Shown here: positions 55,219-63,742 of the stretch, in pieces
Position numbering within the stretch: position 1 is the stretch's first letter
How the letters are laid out: every line of letters begins with the position of its first letter
Assembly: GCF_033880585.1 (NCBI RefSeq)
Contig: NZ_CP137624.1
Location: forward strand, 248,001-312,000
From: Lysinibacillus louembei
GTDB taxonomy: Bacteria; Bacillota; Bacilli; Bacillales_A; Planococcaceae
Direction of reading: 5' to 3'
DNA length: 64,000 nt
Made by a program: the position numbers and the translations under genes
The notes under the pieces: generated by a model
Told to the model about the DNA's origin: nothing
Databases searched by the model: none
Seen by the model: the letters and a program-made list of their open reading frames with translations, nothing else

Positions 55219-55251
55219 AAAACGCTTGTAATAAAATATTACAAGCGTTTT
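55219..55251 (-). terminator. Intra-operon hairpin between flgN and flgK
   Basis: A perfect 14-bp stem (55219-55232 with 55238-55251), 5-base loop, with TTTTTG on the minus strand. The stem motif AACGCTTGTAAT is like the AAGCGTTTGAAC stem after flgL. It overlaps the flgN stop. Probably attenuating rather than absolute, since flgK needs this operon. Confidence 0.6.
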
Positions 55252-55744
55252 ATGCTTGCGAGTCGTAGTATGTTACTTTTCTTTGATTTGCTTGGCCGCG
55301 CACTTCGTCACCTGAGTAGTTGAATGAATCGGAGCGCTGTGGTCGGAATGGTTCTAATTGGATATTAATAATTTGTAGCGATTGATAGACCAGTTTTTGG
55401 TTTAAATCGTTTCGTGCTTTTAGCTCTGTTAATAATGTTAGCAGACGGTCTCTTGTGGCGATTAGCTGCTGTTTTTCCTCGTCGCTATCGATAGCATCAA
55501 TTAGCTCTGCTACAGTTGGTGTGTCAGTGTAAGCAATTCCTTTTGCTCGTAGGTAATCCGTTACCATCAACTGACGCTGTTGTTCAAGCGTGTTAATTGC
55601 TGCTACATGTGCCTGCTCTGTTTTAATGAGTTCGTCTAGCGCTGCTATATCATTTATTTTTATAATGTCTGTTTTTTTTAGCGCAAGCTCCAATAAGCTT
55701 TTGTGCATACGCTCTAGTTTTTCCAGTATTGTTAGCACTGACAT
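55250..55744 (-). CDS. flgN: Export chaperone FlgN
   Basis: A 164-residue helical chaperone for the junction proteins FlgK and FlgL, which follow in the operon. A coiled-coil-like N-terminus (MSVLTILEKLERMHKSLLELALKKTDIIK) and a middle DRLLTLLTELKARNDLNQKL are visible. Family similarity is modest, so the call relies on context. Confidence 0.85.
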   Translation of the reverse strand: MSVLTILEKLERMHKSLLELALKKTDIIKINDIAALDELIKTEQAHVAAINTLEQQRQLMVTDYLRAKGIAYTDTPTVAELIDAIDSDEEKQQLIATRDRLLTLLTELKARNDLNQKLVYQSLQIINIQLEPFRPQRSDSFNYSGDEVRGQANQRKVTYYDSQA

Positions 55745-55771
55745 ATGTTATATGCTCCTTTAGTGCAAATT

Positions 55772-56032
55772 TTAGAAACGGTAATATTTCAGCATATCCT
55801 CGGCCACTTGTCGGGCATTCACTTTATATTCACCAGACTGAATATCGGCTTTTAGCTGCTGTACACGTACTGCGCGTTCTGTATTGTAATCAGCTGTGAC
55901 TTGCATTTCTTTTGCGGCTGAAGAAATTTCAATTTTGTCTGCAAAAGATGCGCCTTGTTCTGTTTGTTTGACAGGTCGTAGCTGTGGTTTATATGAATTG
56001 ATTGCTTTTAAATTAATTGGATTGATTTTCAT
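55772..56032 (-). CDS. flgM: Anti-sigma-D factor FlgM
   Basis: An 86-residue protein MKINPINLKAINSYKP... with the sigma-binding C-terminal helices (about 30-86: DKIEISSAAKEMQ, ERAVRVQQLKADIQSGEYKVNARQVAEDMLKYYRF). It holds sigma-D inactive until the hook is complete. A sigma-D-like promoter lies upstream, giving the usual autoregulated loop. Confidence 0.96.
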   Translation of the reverse strand: MKINPINLKAINSYKPQLRPVKQTEQGASFADKIEISSAAKEMQVTADYNTERAVRVQQLKADIQSGEYKVNARQVAEDMLKYYRF

Positions 56033-56066
56033 ACATCATCCTCCTCTCAAAGTTCTTCTACATTAT

Positions 56067-56093
56067 ATTTCGGTAATGTTTAAATATTGTTTA
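56067..56093 (-). promoter_or_regulatory. Sigma-D-like promoter of flgM
   Basis: Minus strand TAAA (56090-56093), exactly 15 bases, ACCGAAAT (56067-56074), 6/8 with GCCGATAT. It is 35 bases before the flgM start. B. subtilis flgM has a sigma-D promoter in the same place. Confidence 0.65.
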
Positions 56094-56174
56094 GCCTATA
56101 ATTGTAATAAAGTGAAAGCTAACAATCGAGTTTTTACGGACAGTTACCACCCGCCTTTTTCCAAGGCTTAACGT

Positions 56175-56220
56175 GGGATAAAAATAACACAGGCAAAATC
56201 GCAGTTGATTTCGCCTGTGT
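56175..56220 (-). terminator. Terminator after the YvyF-like gene
   Basis: A 14-bp stem (56187-56200 with 56207-56220) completed by a G-U pair on the minus strand, followed by TTATTTTTATCC. It separates the comF transcript from flgM. Confidence 0.8.
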
Positions 56221-56225
56221 CGTTT

Positions 56226-56639
56226 TTATTTCTTTTTGTCAGCTAAATATGTGCCTCGCTCAGCTTGGGCAATATTATCTCGGAATTCCTTTGCAGCATC
56301 GAATGTACGTAAATCAGATTTTAAGTCATTTTGGCAATTATCACAAAGCTTGCCTGTTGTCGTAAGACGTCCACAATTGTCACACGGATAGCCTAAATTC
56401 GGGAATGTTGCTGGATGTAACCGCCCTTTACGCACCCATTTGTATAGTAAATCTTTGCTTACACCTGTTGCTTCCTCAATGCGCTCCACATTGGCTGCGC
56501 GGTTTTCACGTTTACGTAAAAAGCGATAGACGATTTGATATAAATCCTCTTCTTTTTGTGCACATTTATGGCACACGTCACGCAAGCCTGTATAATTGAA
56601 AAACTCATTGCATTCTGGACAGTTTCTAATCTCCGCCAT
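56226..56639 (-). CDS. YvyF-like flagellar-operon zinc protein (TIGR03826 type)
   Basis: A 137-residue protein with two zinc ribbons: CPEC...CHKC (about 7-30) and CDNC...CDNC near residues 88-105. Between them is a helix-turn-helix-like segment (EEATGVSKDLLYKWVRKGRL). It sits between comFC and flgM as in B. subtilis yvyF. A DNA-binding regulator is a fair guess from the HTH-like middle, but no role is proved. Confidence 0.85.
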   Translation of the reverse strand: MAEIRNCPECNEFFNYTGLRDVCHKCAQKEEDLYQIVYRFLRKRENRAANVERIEEATGVSKDLLYKWVRKGRLHPATFPNLGYPCDNCGRLTTTGKLCDNCQNDLKSDLRTFDAAKEFRDNIAQAERGTYLADKKK

Positions 56640-56703
56640 AATATTTCCCTCCTAAATGCCTCGCTTCATTTCTTTCATTATACAATAAATAATTAATATT
56701 TTG

Positions 56704-57300
56704 TCATCCTTTTATTAAGACAATAGCACTTACACTTTGTGCTCCTGCATCAAGCAGTGCTTTTTTAGCATGCGCAATCGTTGTTCCTGTCGTCAAAATG
56801 TCATCTATTAATATATAGTGATTCATCTCTAGCTCCTTATTACAAGTAAAAAGTGGTGCTACTTGCTGGCGTTGTTGTTTGCTTTTTCCTACCTGTGTTT
56901 CTATCGTTGTTTTTTCTAATAAATGTTGAAAAGGGATTTCCGCTGCGTGCAGTAATTCATCAATATGTGCAAATGTGCGCTCTTTCTTTTTTAATGGATG
57001 CATCGGAATTGGCACAATTGTTTCTTGACGATGGCTTAAACATTCATACAGCTTCTGACGAAAAACCTTCGCTAAAACAATATCTTGTGAAAATTTATAC
57101 TGGTGGAGAAATTGTTTCATCATATCATTGTACTGATAGAGTGCTATGATGCCATCTTTTTCATAATGAGCTCTTTCAAATTTCTCCTCACATCTTTCGC
57201 AAATGACAGGTGGCCAGCTACGTTCAAATAGTGTTTTCCATGTTATCACATGCTGTAGCTCTCGTTCACATAGTAAGCAATTGTGTACTTCCTTGTCCAT
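56704..57300 (-). CDS. comFC: Competence protein ComFC, phosphoribosyltransferase-like
   Basis: A 198-residue DNA-uptake protein. N-terminal zinc cluster CLLCERE...CERC, then a phosphoribosyltransferase fold with the motif ILIDDILTTGTTIAHA (about 165-180) and IVPIPMHPLKKKERTFAHI. It overlaps the ComFA gene by 35 bases. ATG 57298-57300 follows GAGGTGG closely; an ATG four codons earlier has no site. comFB, between the two in B. subtilis, is absent. Confidence 0.9.
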   Translation of the reverse strand: MDKEVHNCLLCERELQHVITWKTLFERSWPPVICERCEEKFERAHYEKDGIIALYQYNDMMKQFLHQYKFSQDIVLAKVFRQKLYECLSHRQETIVPIPMHPLKKKERTFAHIDELLHAAEIPFQHLLEKTTIETQVGKSKQQRQQVAPLFTCNKELEMNHYILIDDILTTGTTIAHAKKALLDAGAQSVSAIVLIKG

Positions 57301-58597
57301 ATGCCACCTCATTTAGTCGTTCAATTTCTGATTTAGCTTCATCCATTTCTAACGAGATTCCGTGATGAAAAAAGACGATATCACTAGTCGGATATTCACG
57401 GCTACGCCCAACACGCCCCGCAATTTGAATCAGTGCACTTGCAGTAAAAATGGCACTTTCTGCCCCAACAACTGCTACTTGCAAATTTGCAATTGTAATG
57501 CCTCTTTCTAAAATAGTCGTCGTAAGTAAGCCATGGATTTCTCCATTGCGTAGCTGCAACACTTTTTCTTTACGCAGTGGATCCTCTGCATGGACGCCTA
57601 AAATATTTTCACAAAACAATGGCAATGCTTGCTCTATCATGTTAATAGTCGGGAAAAAGATAAGAAAGGGCTGTTTTCTAGTGATACATCGCTCTACCCA
57701 TTGCTGTAGTTTTTTAGGGAGCTTGCCCTTTTGAATTTGCTGTCTGTAGCGAAATAATGTTTGCAAGCGTGGGACAGGTAATGGATGGTTATGATAGCGC
57801 TTTGGGATAAAGGAGTACCCTTGTCGCTGTTTTAAAAGCTGCGGTGAAGGTGTTGCTGTCACATAAACAATTGGAGCGTCTGCTTTTTTTGCCTTTAAGA
57901 CAGCTTTTTGCAATGACTGATCAAATGTATATGGAAAGGCATCTGCCTCATCTACTAGCATGACATCAAAGGCTTCGTGAAAACGGTAGAGCTGATGTGT
58001 TGTTGCAATAATGAGCTGTGCATAGCCTTGTTGTGCTGGGGCATCTCCATATAGTTCATGGATTGTTGTCGATGGTAGTACTTTTCGTAGTCTTGGAGCT
58101 AATTCTAATACTACGTCTGTGCGTGGTGTGGCGATACAGACACGTAAATTTTGTTGTAGCGCCTCGTATATAGGAAGAAAAAGAATTTCTGTTTTTCCAG
58201 ATCCGCAAACTGCATGCAGGAGATGCGAACGTTTTTGTGCAACGCTTTCGATAAGCTGCTCGGATGCCTTTGCCTGCAATTCTGTCAGTGTGCTTGTCCA
58301 ATGAAGTTGATGCTTTTTGATATTGCGTTTGTGAGATCCATTCCATGTGAAGAGCTGTGTACAACTCGCTACACGCCCCATTGTGATACAGTGGCGACAG
58401 TATGTGCAAATTCGCTCACATTTAGCACAATGATAATGAATAAATTTTGCTTGTTCTGTGTTGAGACAACGATTGCAGCGATAATGATTTTTCAGTAGTT
58501 TTTTTGTCATTGAAATGGCTTCATGCTTGATAAATAAGCCTCTTTTTATATAGTTATCAATTAAGTCTGGGGAGTAAGGTAAGTCTTCATGACGCAT
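57266..58597 (-). CDS. comFA: Competence helicase ComFA
   Basis: An SF2 DNA translocase that helps pull transforming DNA into the cell. A four-cysteine zinc finger (YRCNRC...CRHC, about 40-70), Walker A AVCGSGKTEI, Walker B DEADAFP, VYVTATPSPQ and QIAGRVGRSREYP are all present. The start is uncertain. ATG 58595-58597 follows GGAAGGA and gives 443 residues; TTG about 26 codons earlier gives 469. The much longer frame upstream is translation of 21-bp repeats and is rejected. Confidence 0.92.
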   Translation of the reverse strand: MRHEDLPYSPDLIDNYIKRGLFIKHEAISMTKKLLKNHYRCNRCLNTEQAKFIHYHCAKCERICTYCRHCITMGRVASCTQLFTWNGSHKRNIKKHQLHWTSTLTELQAKASEQLIESVAQKRSHLLHAVCGSGKTEILFLPIYEALQQNLRVCIATPRTDVVLELAPRLRKVLPSTTIHELYGDAPAQQGYAQLIIATTHQLYRFHEAFDVMLVDEADAFPYTFDQSLQKAVLKAKKADAPIVYVTATPSPQLLKQRQGYSFIPKRYHNHPLPVPRLQTLFRYRQQIQKGKLPKKLQQWVERCITRKQPFLIFFPTINMIEQALPLFCENILGVHAEDPLRKEKVLQLRNGEIHGLLTTTILERGITIANLQVAVVGAESAIFTASALIQIAGRVGRSREYPTSDIVFFHHGISLEMDEAKSEIERLNEVAYGQGSTQLLTM

Positions 58598-58698
58598 GAT
58601 ACGTCCTTCCATAAAGTTAGCAATTTGAAAATTGAGAAGAAAGCCTTTGTAATGCGCTTTTTTTGTTCTTTTCAATAGATGGATCATCTCCTTTATGG

Positions 58699-58772
58699 GT
58701 TTATTGGCGCTTTTGTAAGTTTTATTGGCGGATTTGTGGATTCTATTGGCGCTTTTACACGTTTTATTGGCG
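58699..58772. repeat. Array 2 of the 21-bp ATTGGCG repeat (four units)
   Basis: The core begins at 58703, 58724, 58745 and 58766, exactly 21 bases apart. T-runs recur about every 10 bases. It lies between the comFA leader and the degV terminator. In the minus-strand frame it reads as KSANK repeats, but no ribosome site or independent gene is present. Confidence 0.85.
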
Positions 58773-58777
58773 AATGC

Positions 58778-58810
58778 TAAAAAATGCCCGGAAAAATAGC
58801 TTCCAGGCAC
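58778..58810 (-). terminator. degV-end hairpin
   Basis: A 9-bp stem (58785-58793 with 58801-58809) with one U-G pair on the minus strand, followed there by TTTTTTAG. It terminates degV and directly abuts repeat array 2. Confidence 0.8.
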
Positions 58811-58821
58811 TCAATTCATCA

Positions 58822-59664
58822 TTATTTTTTCAGCCAGCCTACCGCTAATGCACCTTCACCTAAGTGTGTGCCGATTACTGGACCGAAGTAGCTTAGTTTA
58901 AAGCTAACGTTTGGATGCGTTGCCTGTAATTGTTTCATCCATTCAGCTGCTTCTTCCTCACAGTTGCTATGGATAACAGTTGCTTGCAAATCACCATGCT
59001 GCTCTATCGCTTGAGCTAATAGCTCTTCAACACGACGTAGCGCTTTTTTGCGCGTGCGAATTTTTTCAAATGGCACGATAACTTTATCAACGAAGTGGAG
59101 CACAGGCTTCACTTGAAGCAAGCCACCAATTAATGCTGCAGCAGCTGATAAACGACCACCGCGCTGTAAATGTGCTAAATCATCAACAACAAAATAAGCT
59201 CCTAATGTCGGTCTTATGCTTTCTAAATGTGCGATAATTTCTTCTACAGTGGCACCTTGTTCCACCATTTTCGCTGCCTCTAATACGTACATTCCTTGTG
59301 GTGAACAAGCAATTTCACTGTCAAAAGCTGTGACATTAATGCCCTCAACCATATTACCAGCCTGTACTGCACCGCTGAATGTGCCACTAATACCGCTTGA
59401 TAAATGAATGGAAATGACTTCATCATAGTCTTTAGCAAGCTGTTCAAATAGCTCGACAAATTTGCCAACTGGGGGCTGTGTTGTTTTTGGAAAAACTTTA
59501 GAGTTTCGCACTTTATCATAAAATTCAGAGGCTGTAATTTCGACCTCTTCCTCATAGACTCCATCTTCTAAATTAACGCTTAGAGGAATCATATGAATAT
59601 TATAGCGACTGCGTTCCTCTTCTGTTAAATAGGCTGTACTATCCGTTACAATTGCAATTTTCAT
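58822..59664 (-). CDS. degV: DegV family fatty-acid-binding protein
   Basis: A 280-residue cytoplasmic protein opening MKIAIVTDSTAYLTEEERSRY, with HLSSGISGTFSGAVQAG (lipid headgroup loop) and the GRLSAAAALIGGLLQVKPVL helix. Family members carry bound fatty acids and can serve as FakB-type subunits of fatty acid kinase. Named for its place near degSU. ATG 59662-59664 follows GGAAG; an in-frame GTG four codons earlier is possible. Confidence 0.94.
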   Translation of the reverse strand: MKIAIVTDSTAYLTEEERSRYNIHMIPLSVNLEDGVYEEEVEITASEFYDKVRNSKVFPKTTQPPVGKFVELFEQLAKDYDEVISIHLSSGISGTFSGAVQAGNMVEGINVTAFDSEIACSPQGMYVLEAAKMVEQGATVEEIIAHLESIRPTLGAYFVVDDLAHLQRGGRLSAAAALIGGLLQVKPVLHFVDKVIVPFEKIRTRKKALRRVEELLAQAIEQHGDLQATVIHSNCEEEAAEWMKQLQATHPNVSFKLSYFGPVIGTHLGEGALAVGWLKK

Positions 59665-59703
59665 TAATACTTCCACTCCTCTACTATCATCAATTACGCC
59701 TTA

Positions 59704-59811
59704 GCGCAATTGCGCCCAGATTTTTTCAAGCATGCTTGAAATCTGTGACATCCGCCAGAGGCTTATGTTGATTCAATAAATATGGGGACATTTTACACTG
59801 AATCAACATAA
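59704..59811. repeat. Structured intergenic element of nested palindromes
   Basis: Three palindromes in order: GCGCAATTGCGC (59704-59715), TTCAAGCATGCTTGAA (59725-59740) flanked by CAGATT/AATCTG, and a 13-bp inverted repeat TTATGTTGATTCA (59763-59775 with 59799-59811). The whole is only 108 bases and lies between degV and the lipoprotein gene. It has the look of a dispersed intergenic repeat (MITE- or REP-like). Confidence 0.6.
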
Positions 59812-59858
59812 TTCTACCTTATGTAGCTAAAAAGTGGAACATAAAATTAAACTTTCGC

Positions 59859-60380
59859 TTATTCATTACCAATATAAAACACGCTTGTTACTTTCCATGC
59901 TCCATCTTCATTTACTAGGACGGTAACTTGGCGACCTTTGCTTGAAAGCTCTGTATCCGTTTCATCCTCTATCATATTGATGTCTAAGTTCGCATACACT
60001 TGCGCTTCATGATCATCATATTTCACAATCGTAATATCGCTTGCCTGACGATTGATTGTATATGCATCAAAGGCTTTTTGCGCCTCAACTAAATCCTTTT
60101 CATAATCAAAGCCTGTGGCATTTTGAGAAAGTGTCGCACTATAGCGCTCCATATCCTCATCATTAAATGATGCAATATATTCATTGAAAACAGCGATAAT
60201 TTTATCGCGCTCTTCTGCCGGTACATTCGCAGCTTCTTCAATTTTGTCACCCATCATTTCAAAGCCAACCGTACCCTCTTCAATTATTTCAGCCGTTTGT
60301 TCTGCGCTTAACGGTTCTTCTTTGTTTCCGCATGCTGCTAATGTTAATACAGCCATTAGCATAATCAACCATTTTTTCAT
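59859..60380 (-). CDS. Predicted lipoprotein with NTF2-like domain
   Basis: A 173-residue exported protein. Signal peptide MKKWLIMLMAVLTLAACGN with a lipobox LAAC (Cys18). The rest is acidic, with a C-terminal NTF2/DUF4878-like half (DEDMERYSATLSQN..., VTVLVNEDGAWKVTSVFYIGNE). Function unknown. ATG 60378-60380 follows GGAGG. It is monocistronic between degV and degU. Confidence 0.8.
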   Translation of the reverse strand: MKKWLIMLMAVLTLAACGNKEEPLSAEQTAEIIEEGTVGFEMMGDKIEEAANVPAEERDKIIAVFNEYIASFNDEDMERYSATLSQNATGFDYEKDLVEAQKAFDAYTINRQASDITIVKYDDHEAQVYANLDINMIEDETDTELSSKGRQVTVLVNEDGAWKVTSVFYIGNE

Positions 60381-60570
60381 TTCTTCAAAACCTCCTGCGC
60401 ACATATTGTAGCATATCTTATGCATATCTGCTTATTTGATATTTCGTCTCATATAGACGTACTAGTTCATTGGAGGTTTCATCTTGATTTCAAAATAATT
60501 ATGGCTTAACATAGTGGCATTCAGTTTTTTGAACTGACAAGGGTGATTTCTATAAAATCTTTGTCGTTTT

Positions 60571-60659
60571 ATTTATAGGATTCTCTGATTTATTTGCGAC
60601 TTCTCGAATTTATTTGCGCTTTTTCCGATTTATTTGCGGCTTCTCAAATTTTATTTGCA
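60571..60659. repeat. Array 3, ATTTGCG variant of the intergenic repeat
   Basis: ATTTGCG or near variants begin at 60571 (degenerate), 60592, 60612, 60632 and 60653, spacing 20-21 bases. T-rich runs lie between cores. It is clearly related to arrays 1 and 2 (ATTGGCG) and lies between the lipoprotein leader and the degU terminator. The rest of 60381-60738 is leader and AT-rich DNA. Confidence 0.75.
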
Positions 60660-60687
60660 TTTTCCCTAATTCAGTCACAAATCTTCC

Positions 60688-60730
60688 TAAAAAAAATACT
60701 AGTTGCTTCATTCAAAACGAAGCAACTAGT
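60688..60730 (-). terminator. degU terminator
   Basis: A perfect 12-bp stem ACTAGTTGCTTC (60698-60709 with 60719-60730), followed on the minus strand by ATTTTTTTTAGG. Strong terminator ending degS-degU. Confidence 0.9.
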
Positions 60731-60738
60731 TAAAATTT

Positions 60739-61413
60739 TTAACGTACCTCTACCCAGCCGCTTTTAATGGCTGTCACAACTGCTTGTGTACGGTCGTTTA
60801 CATTCATTTTTTGCAGAATGCTTGATACGTGGTTTTTTACTGTTTTCTCAGAAATATAAAGCGTTTCGCCGATTGTGCGGTTGCTTTGCCCGTCCGTTAA
60901 AAGCTGTAATACTTCACATTCACGTTTTGTTAGTAAATGGAATGGACGGCGAATTTCTGTTTGGTGGAAGTTACCGTTGTTTTCATGCTCAGATAAACGG
61001 CGGAATTCTGCAACTAAATTTTTCGTTACCTTCGGGTGTAAGTATGAACCACCGTTTGCTACTACCTTAATTGCCTCCACAATTTCATCTGCATCCATTT
61101 CTTTCAGCATATAGCCTAGCGCACCTGATTTTAAAGCATGCGTTACATATGATTCATCATCATGAATCGATAACATAATCACTTTTGCCTCTGGGAATTC
61201 CTCAAGTAGCTCGCTTGTCGCCTCTACGCCATTTTTTCCCGGCATATTAATATCCATTAATACAACATCTGGTGCACTTGTGCGGTATAAGTTTACTGCA
61301 TCTGCGCCATCGTCACCTTCAGCAATTACATCAAAGGTATCCTCAAAATCTAAAATTCGCTTTACACCTTCACGGAAAAGTTGATGGTCATCTATAATTA
61401 CAATCTTCGTCAT
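60739..61413 (-). CDS. degU: Response regulator DegU
   Basis: A 224-residue NarL-type regulator with receiver phospho-Asp54 in [12 protein letters not shown] and the C-terminal Lux[29 protein letters not shown]...KTVKNHV. In B. subtilis DegU controls motility, competence (it aids ComK binding) and exoenzymes. It follows degS at 31 bases. Both flagellar and competence genes it governs in relatives share this window. Confidence 0.97.
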   Translation of the reverse strand: MTKIVIIDDHQLFREGVKRILDFEDTFDVIAEGDDGADAVNLYRTSAPDVVLMDINMPGKNGVEATSELLEEFPEAKVIMLSIHDDESYVTHALKSGALGYMLKEMDADEIVEAIKVVANGGSYLHPKVTKNLVAEFRRLSEHENNGNFHQTEIRRPFHLLTKRECEVLQLLTDGQSNRTIGETLYISEKTVKNHVSSILQKMNVNDRTQAVVTAIKSGWVEVR

Positions 61414-61444
61414 AAATATGTCCCCCTAATTCATCGCCTATATA

Positions 61445-62599
61445 CTATATTTCATTAGTCGGAAAAGGTATCTTAAATGTTACAAGTGTGCCTTTTCCCA
61501 TTTCACTGCGAATATTCATTTCTCCATTTAAAATATCAATACGTTCCTTCATTCCGATAATACCGAATGATTGCTCCTTTATCAGCTCTTGGTCAAAACC
61601 TACACCATTATCTTTGACGCTAACGTTGATAGAACGTTTCAGCCATTCTAGCTTTACAGATATTTCCGTACAGCGTCCATGCTTAACTGCATTCGTCGTA
61701 CATTCTTGTATTAAACGGAATATTGCTACTTCATAATTTGAATCCAATCTTTTTTCTTGATTAAAATTTTGAAAATGAATATAAACACCTTCATTATACT
61801 CCATAACCGTTGATAAATACTTTTTCAACGTTGGCACAATACCTAAATCATCCAATGCCATTGGACGTAAATCGTAAATAATACGACGTACCTCTGATAA
61901 TGCCTCACGCACATTTAATTTTAAATGTGCTATTTCTTGTATAGCAGCGTCCATACCTTTTTCTCGATAAATTCGCTCGATTAAATCGGAGCGCATTAAT
62001 ACATTTGCCATCATTTGTGCAGGACCGTCATGGATTTCACGCGATAAACGCTTGCGCTCCTCTTCCTGTGCCGCTATGATTTTAATGCCAAAATCCTGCT
62101 TAATTTTGGCTTGTTCTAGCGCCTGCCCCACATCCTTTAAATCGGATGTCAAATAATTAACTACAACATTTACTTGATTGACAATTTGATCAGCTCGTTT
62201 TATCGTATCATAGAGTATTTTCATTCGTCGTTCCAAATCATCACGGCGTTCACGTAATTGTTTTTCTTTTTCTTGAACGAGCAAATATTTAATTTGGAAG
62301 CTGTTCGCTGTTTCGTATGCTTCACGCACTTGCTCTTCGGTAAACGTATTGAATGATTTACTCACTACGACAAGACGCTGTTTTGCTTGTTGCGTAGCTT
62401 TTTCCAAATAATCTGCTTCATCGATTATAATTGCTATTTCTTCTCGAATAGCAGCTAACTCTTTTTGCATTTCTTCGAAGTTACGTTGACTTTGTTCACT
62501 TATAATAAATATATCGTTTTTAGAGCTCATAATTGTTTCAAGCATGCGATTAAAAATAACATCGAGTGAGGCGATATCAAATTTCTCATTTAAAAACAC
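61445..62599 (-). CDS. degS: Sensor histidine kinase DegS
   Basis: A 384-residue cytoplasmic kinase. An N-terminal sensor/coiled-coil region (about 1-175, DYLEKATQQAKQRL) is followed by the HisKA_3 box with phospho-His in RLSREIHDGPAQMMANV, then an HATPase domain with NAVKHG and DNGVGF. The start is GTG at 62597-62599 after GGGGAG. It has no membrane helix, as expected for DegS. It phosphorylates DegU. Confidence 0.96.
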   Translation of the reverse strand: MFLNEKFDIASLDVIFNRMLETIMSSKNDIFIISEQSQRNFEEMQKELAAIREEIAIIIDEADYLEKATQQAKQRLVVVSKSFNTFTEEQVREAYETANSFQIKYLLVQEKEKQLRERRDDLERRMKILYDTIKRADQIVNQVNVVVNYLTSDLKDVGQALEQAKIKQDFGIKIIAAQEEERKRLSREIHDGPAQMMANVLMRSDLIERIYREKGMDAAIQEIAHLKLNVREALSEVRRIIYDLRPMALDDLGIVPTLKKYLSTVMEYNEGVYIHFQNFNQEKRLDSNYEVAIFRLIQECTTNAVKHGRCTEISVKLEWLKRSINVSVKDNGVGFDQELIKEQSFGIIGMKERIDILNGEMNIRSEMGKGTLVTFKIPFPTNEI

Positions 62600-62904
62600 A
62601 AAATCTCCCCATTCTCACTAGACATCTATATGTACTGACTCAAACTTTACATATAGTCAATGAACATTGTCAAACAATAACGCTTTACTCGGTTAAATTA
62701 GAAATTTCCGCCTTTACATGTAAATAATACTTACATAGTAGCTTTCCGCACTAACTACTATGAAAATTATTTTATACTTAAAGGCATTTTATAGGAAGAG
62801 TTAAAAAAATAAATCTTACTTTTTATTTATCGTACTGTTTTATATTTTATTTAAATGCTTACTCAGAAATTTATTATTTTCTAGCACTACAAGGAGGAAA
62901 AGGA
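62600..62904. promoter_or_regulatory. Divergent promoter region of degS and the YigZ-family gene
   Basis: 305 bases without a gene. A stem CATAGTAG (62734-62741 with 62755-62762) lies midway. Toward degS a TTGACA hexamer reads on the minus strand (62668-62673), without a good -10 at the proper distance. The rest is AT-rich; I see no clear promoter toward the plus-strand gene. Confidence 0.4.
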
Positions 62905-63540
62905 ATGCGCAAAGATTATACAACTGTAAAAGGCTATGGAGAAAGAGAAATGGTCATTTCAAAGTCGCGCTTTATCGCTTATGTTGAGCGCGCTGAAACT
63001 GAGCAAGAGGCAATCGATTTTATTGATAAAATAAAAAAAATGCACCCTTCTGCTACGCATAATTGCTCTTGTTATTTAATCGGGGAGCACGATAATATTC
63101 AAAAAGCGAATGATGATGGGGAACCAAGTGGTACAGCAGGCGTTCCTATGTTAGAAGTATTAAAAAAACAAGGCTTAAAAGATACGGTTGTTGTTGTCAC
63201 ACGTTATTTCGGTGGAATTAAGCTTGGCGGTGGCGGATTAATTCGCGCCTACGGAAAAGCTACAACAGAAGGCATTGATGCTGCACAAGTTGTAGAGCGC
63301 AAATTACACCATTTAATGCGAGTGTCAATTGACTATACATGGCTAGGTAAAGTAGAGAATGAAGTACGCAATTCACATTATACGTTAAAGGAAATCCAAT
63401 ATGCAGATGCCGTTGAAGTATTTGTCCATGTTTTAAAGGATGAGGAAGCTACGTTTATCGAGTGGATAACTGAATTAACAAATGGACAAGCAACGATCGA
63501 TTGTACTGATAAGGAATTTGTCGAATTTATCCAAGCTTAA
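62905..63540 (+). CDS. yvyE: YigZ/IMPACT family protein (YvyE)
   Basis: A 211-residue protein. The UPF0029 N-terminal part holds SKSRFIAYVERAETEQEAIDFI, NCSCYLIG, NDDGEPSGTAGVPML and TRYFGGIKLGGGGLIRAYG. A C-terminal DUF1949-like domain follows (about 140-211). IMPACT relatives influence translation control, but the bacterial role is open. GGAGGAAAAGGA precedes ATG. The degSU-yvyE-tagU neighbourhood matches B. subtilis. Confidence 0.93.
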   Translation: MRKDYTTVKGYGEREMVISKSRFIAYVERAETEQEAIDFIDKIKKMHPSATHNCSCYLIGEHDNIQKANDDGEPSGTAGVPMLEVLKKQGLKDTVVVVTRYFGGIKLGGGGLIRAYGKATTEGIDAAQVVERKLHHLMRVSIDYTWLGKVENEVRNSHYTLKEIQYADAVEVFVHVLKDEEATFIEWITELTNGQATIDCTDKEFVEFIQA

Positions 63541-63549
63541 ACTTTTCCG

Positions 63550-63578
63550 TTTACTGTTATCTCGTAACATAGTATAAT
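63550..63578 (+). promoter_or_regulatory. Promoter of the LCP-family gene
   Basis: TTTACT (63550-63555), 17 bases, TATAAT (63573-63578), right after the yvyE stop. About 160 bases of leader follow, with a small hairpin CAATTAC...GTAATTG near 63602-63623. Confidence 0.7.
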
Positions 63579-63742
63579 TAATAGTATTGTAAATTCACAT
63601 ATCAATTACGCTTTACTGTAATTGTATCTAGATTTCGCTTCACCGATACTCGTTGAACAAAGTATTTATCTACTAAAAGATAAGCATTTTCTACTGTATC
63701 AAAATAGGCAAATGATATATTCCTAATTAGAGGAGAATGATG

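Noticed and set aside
58598-58810. N-terminal extension of ComFA with KSANK repeats
   Set aside because: It covers repeat array 2 and the degV terminator; a start with a ribosome site lies at 58597.
62905-63540. YigZ-family protein considered as a peptidase or glycan enzyme
   Set aside because: IMPACT/UPF0029 motifs are clear and no catalytic motif of those classes is seen.
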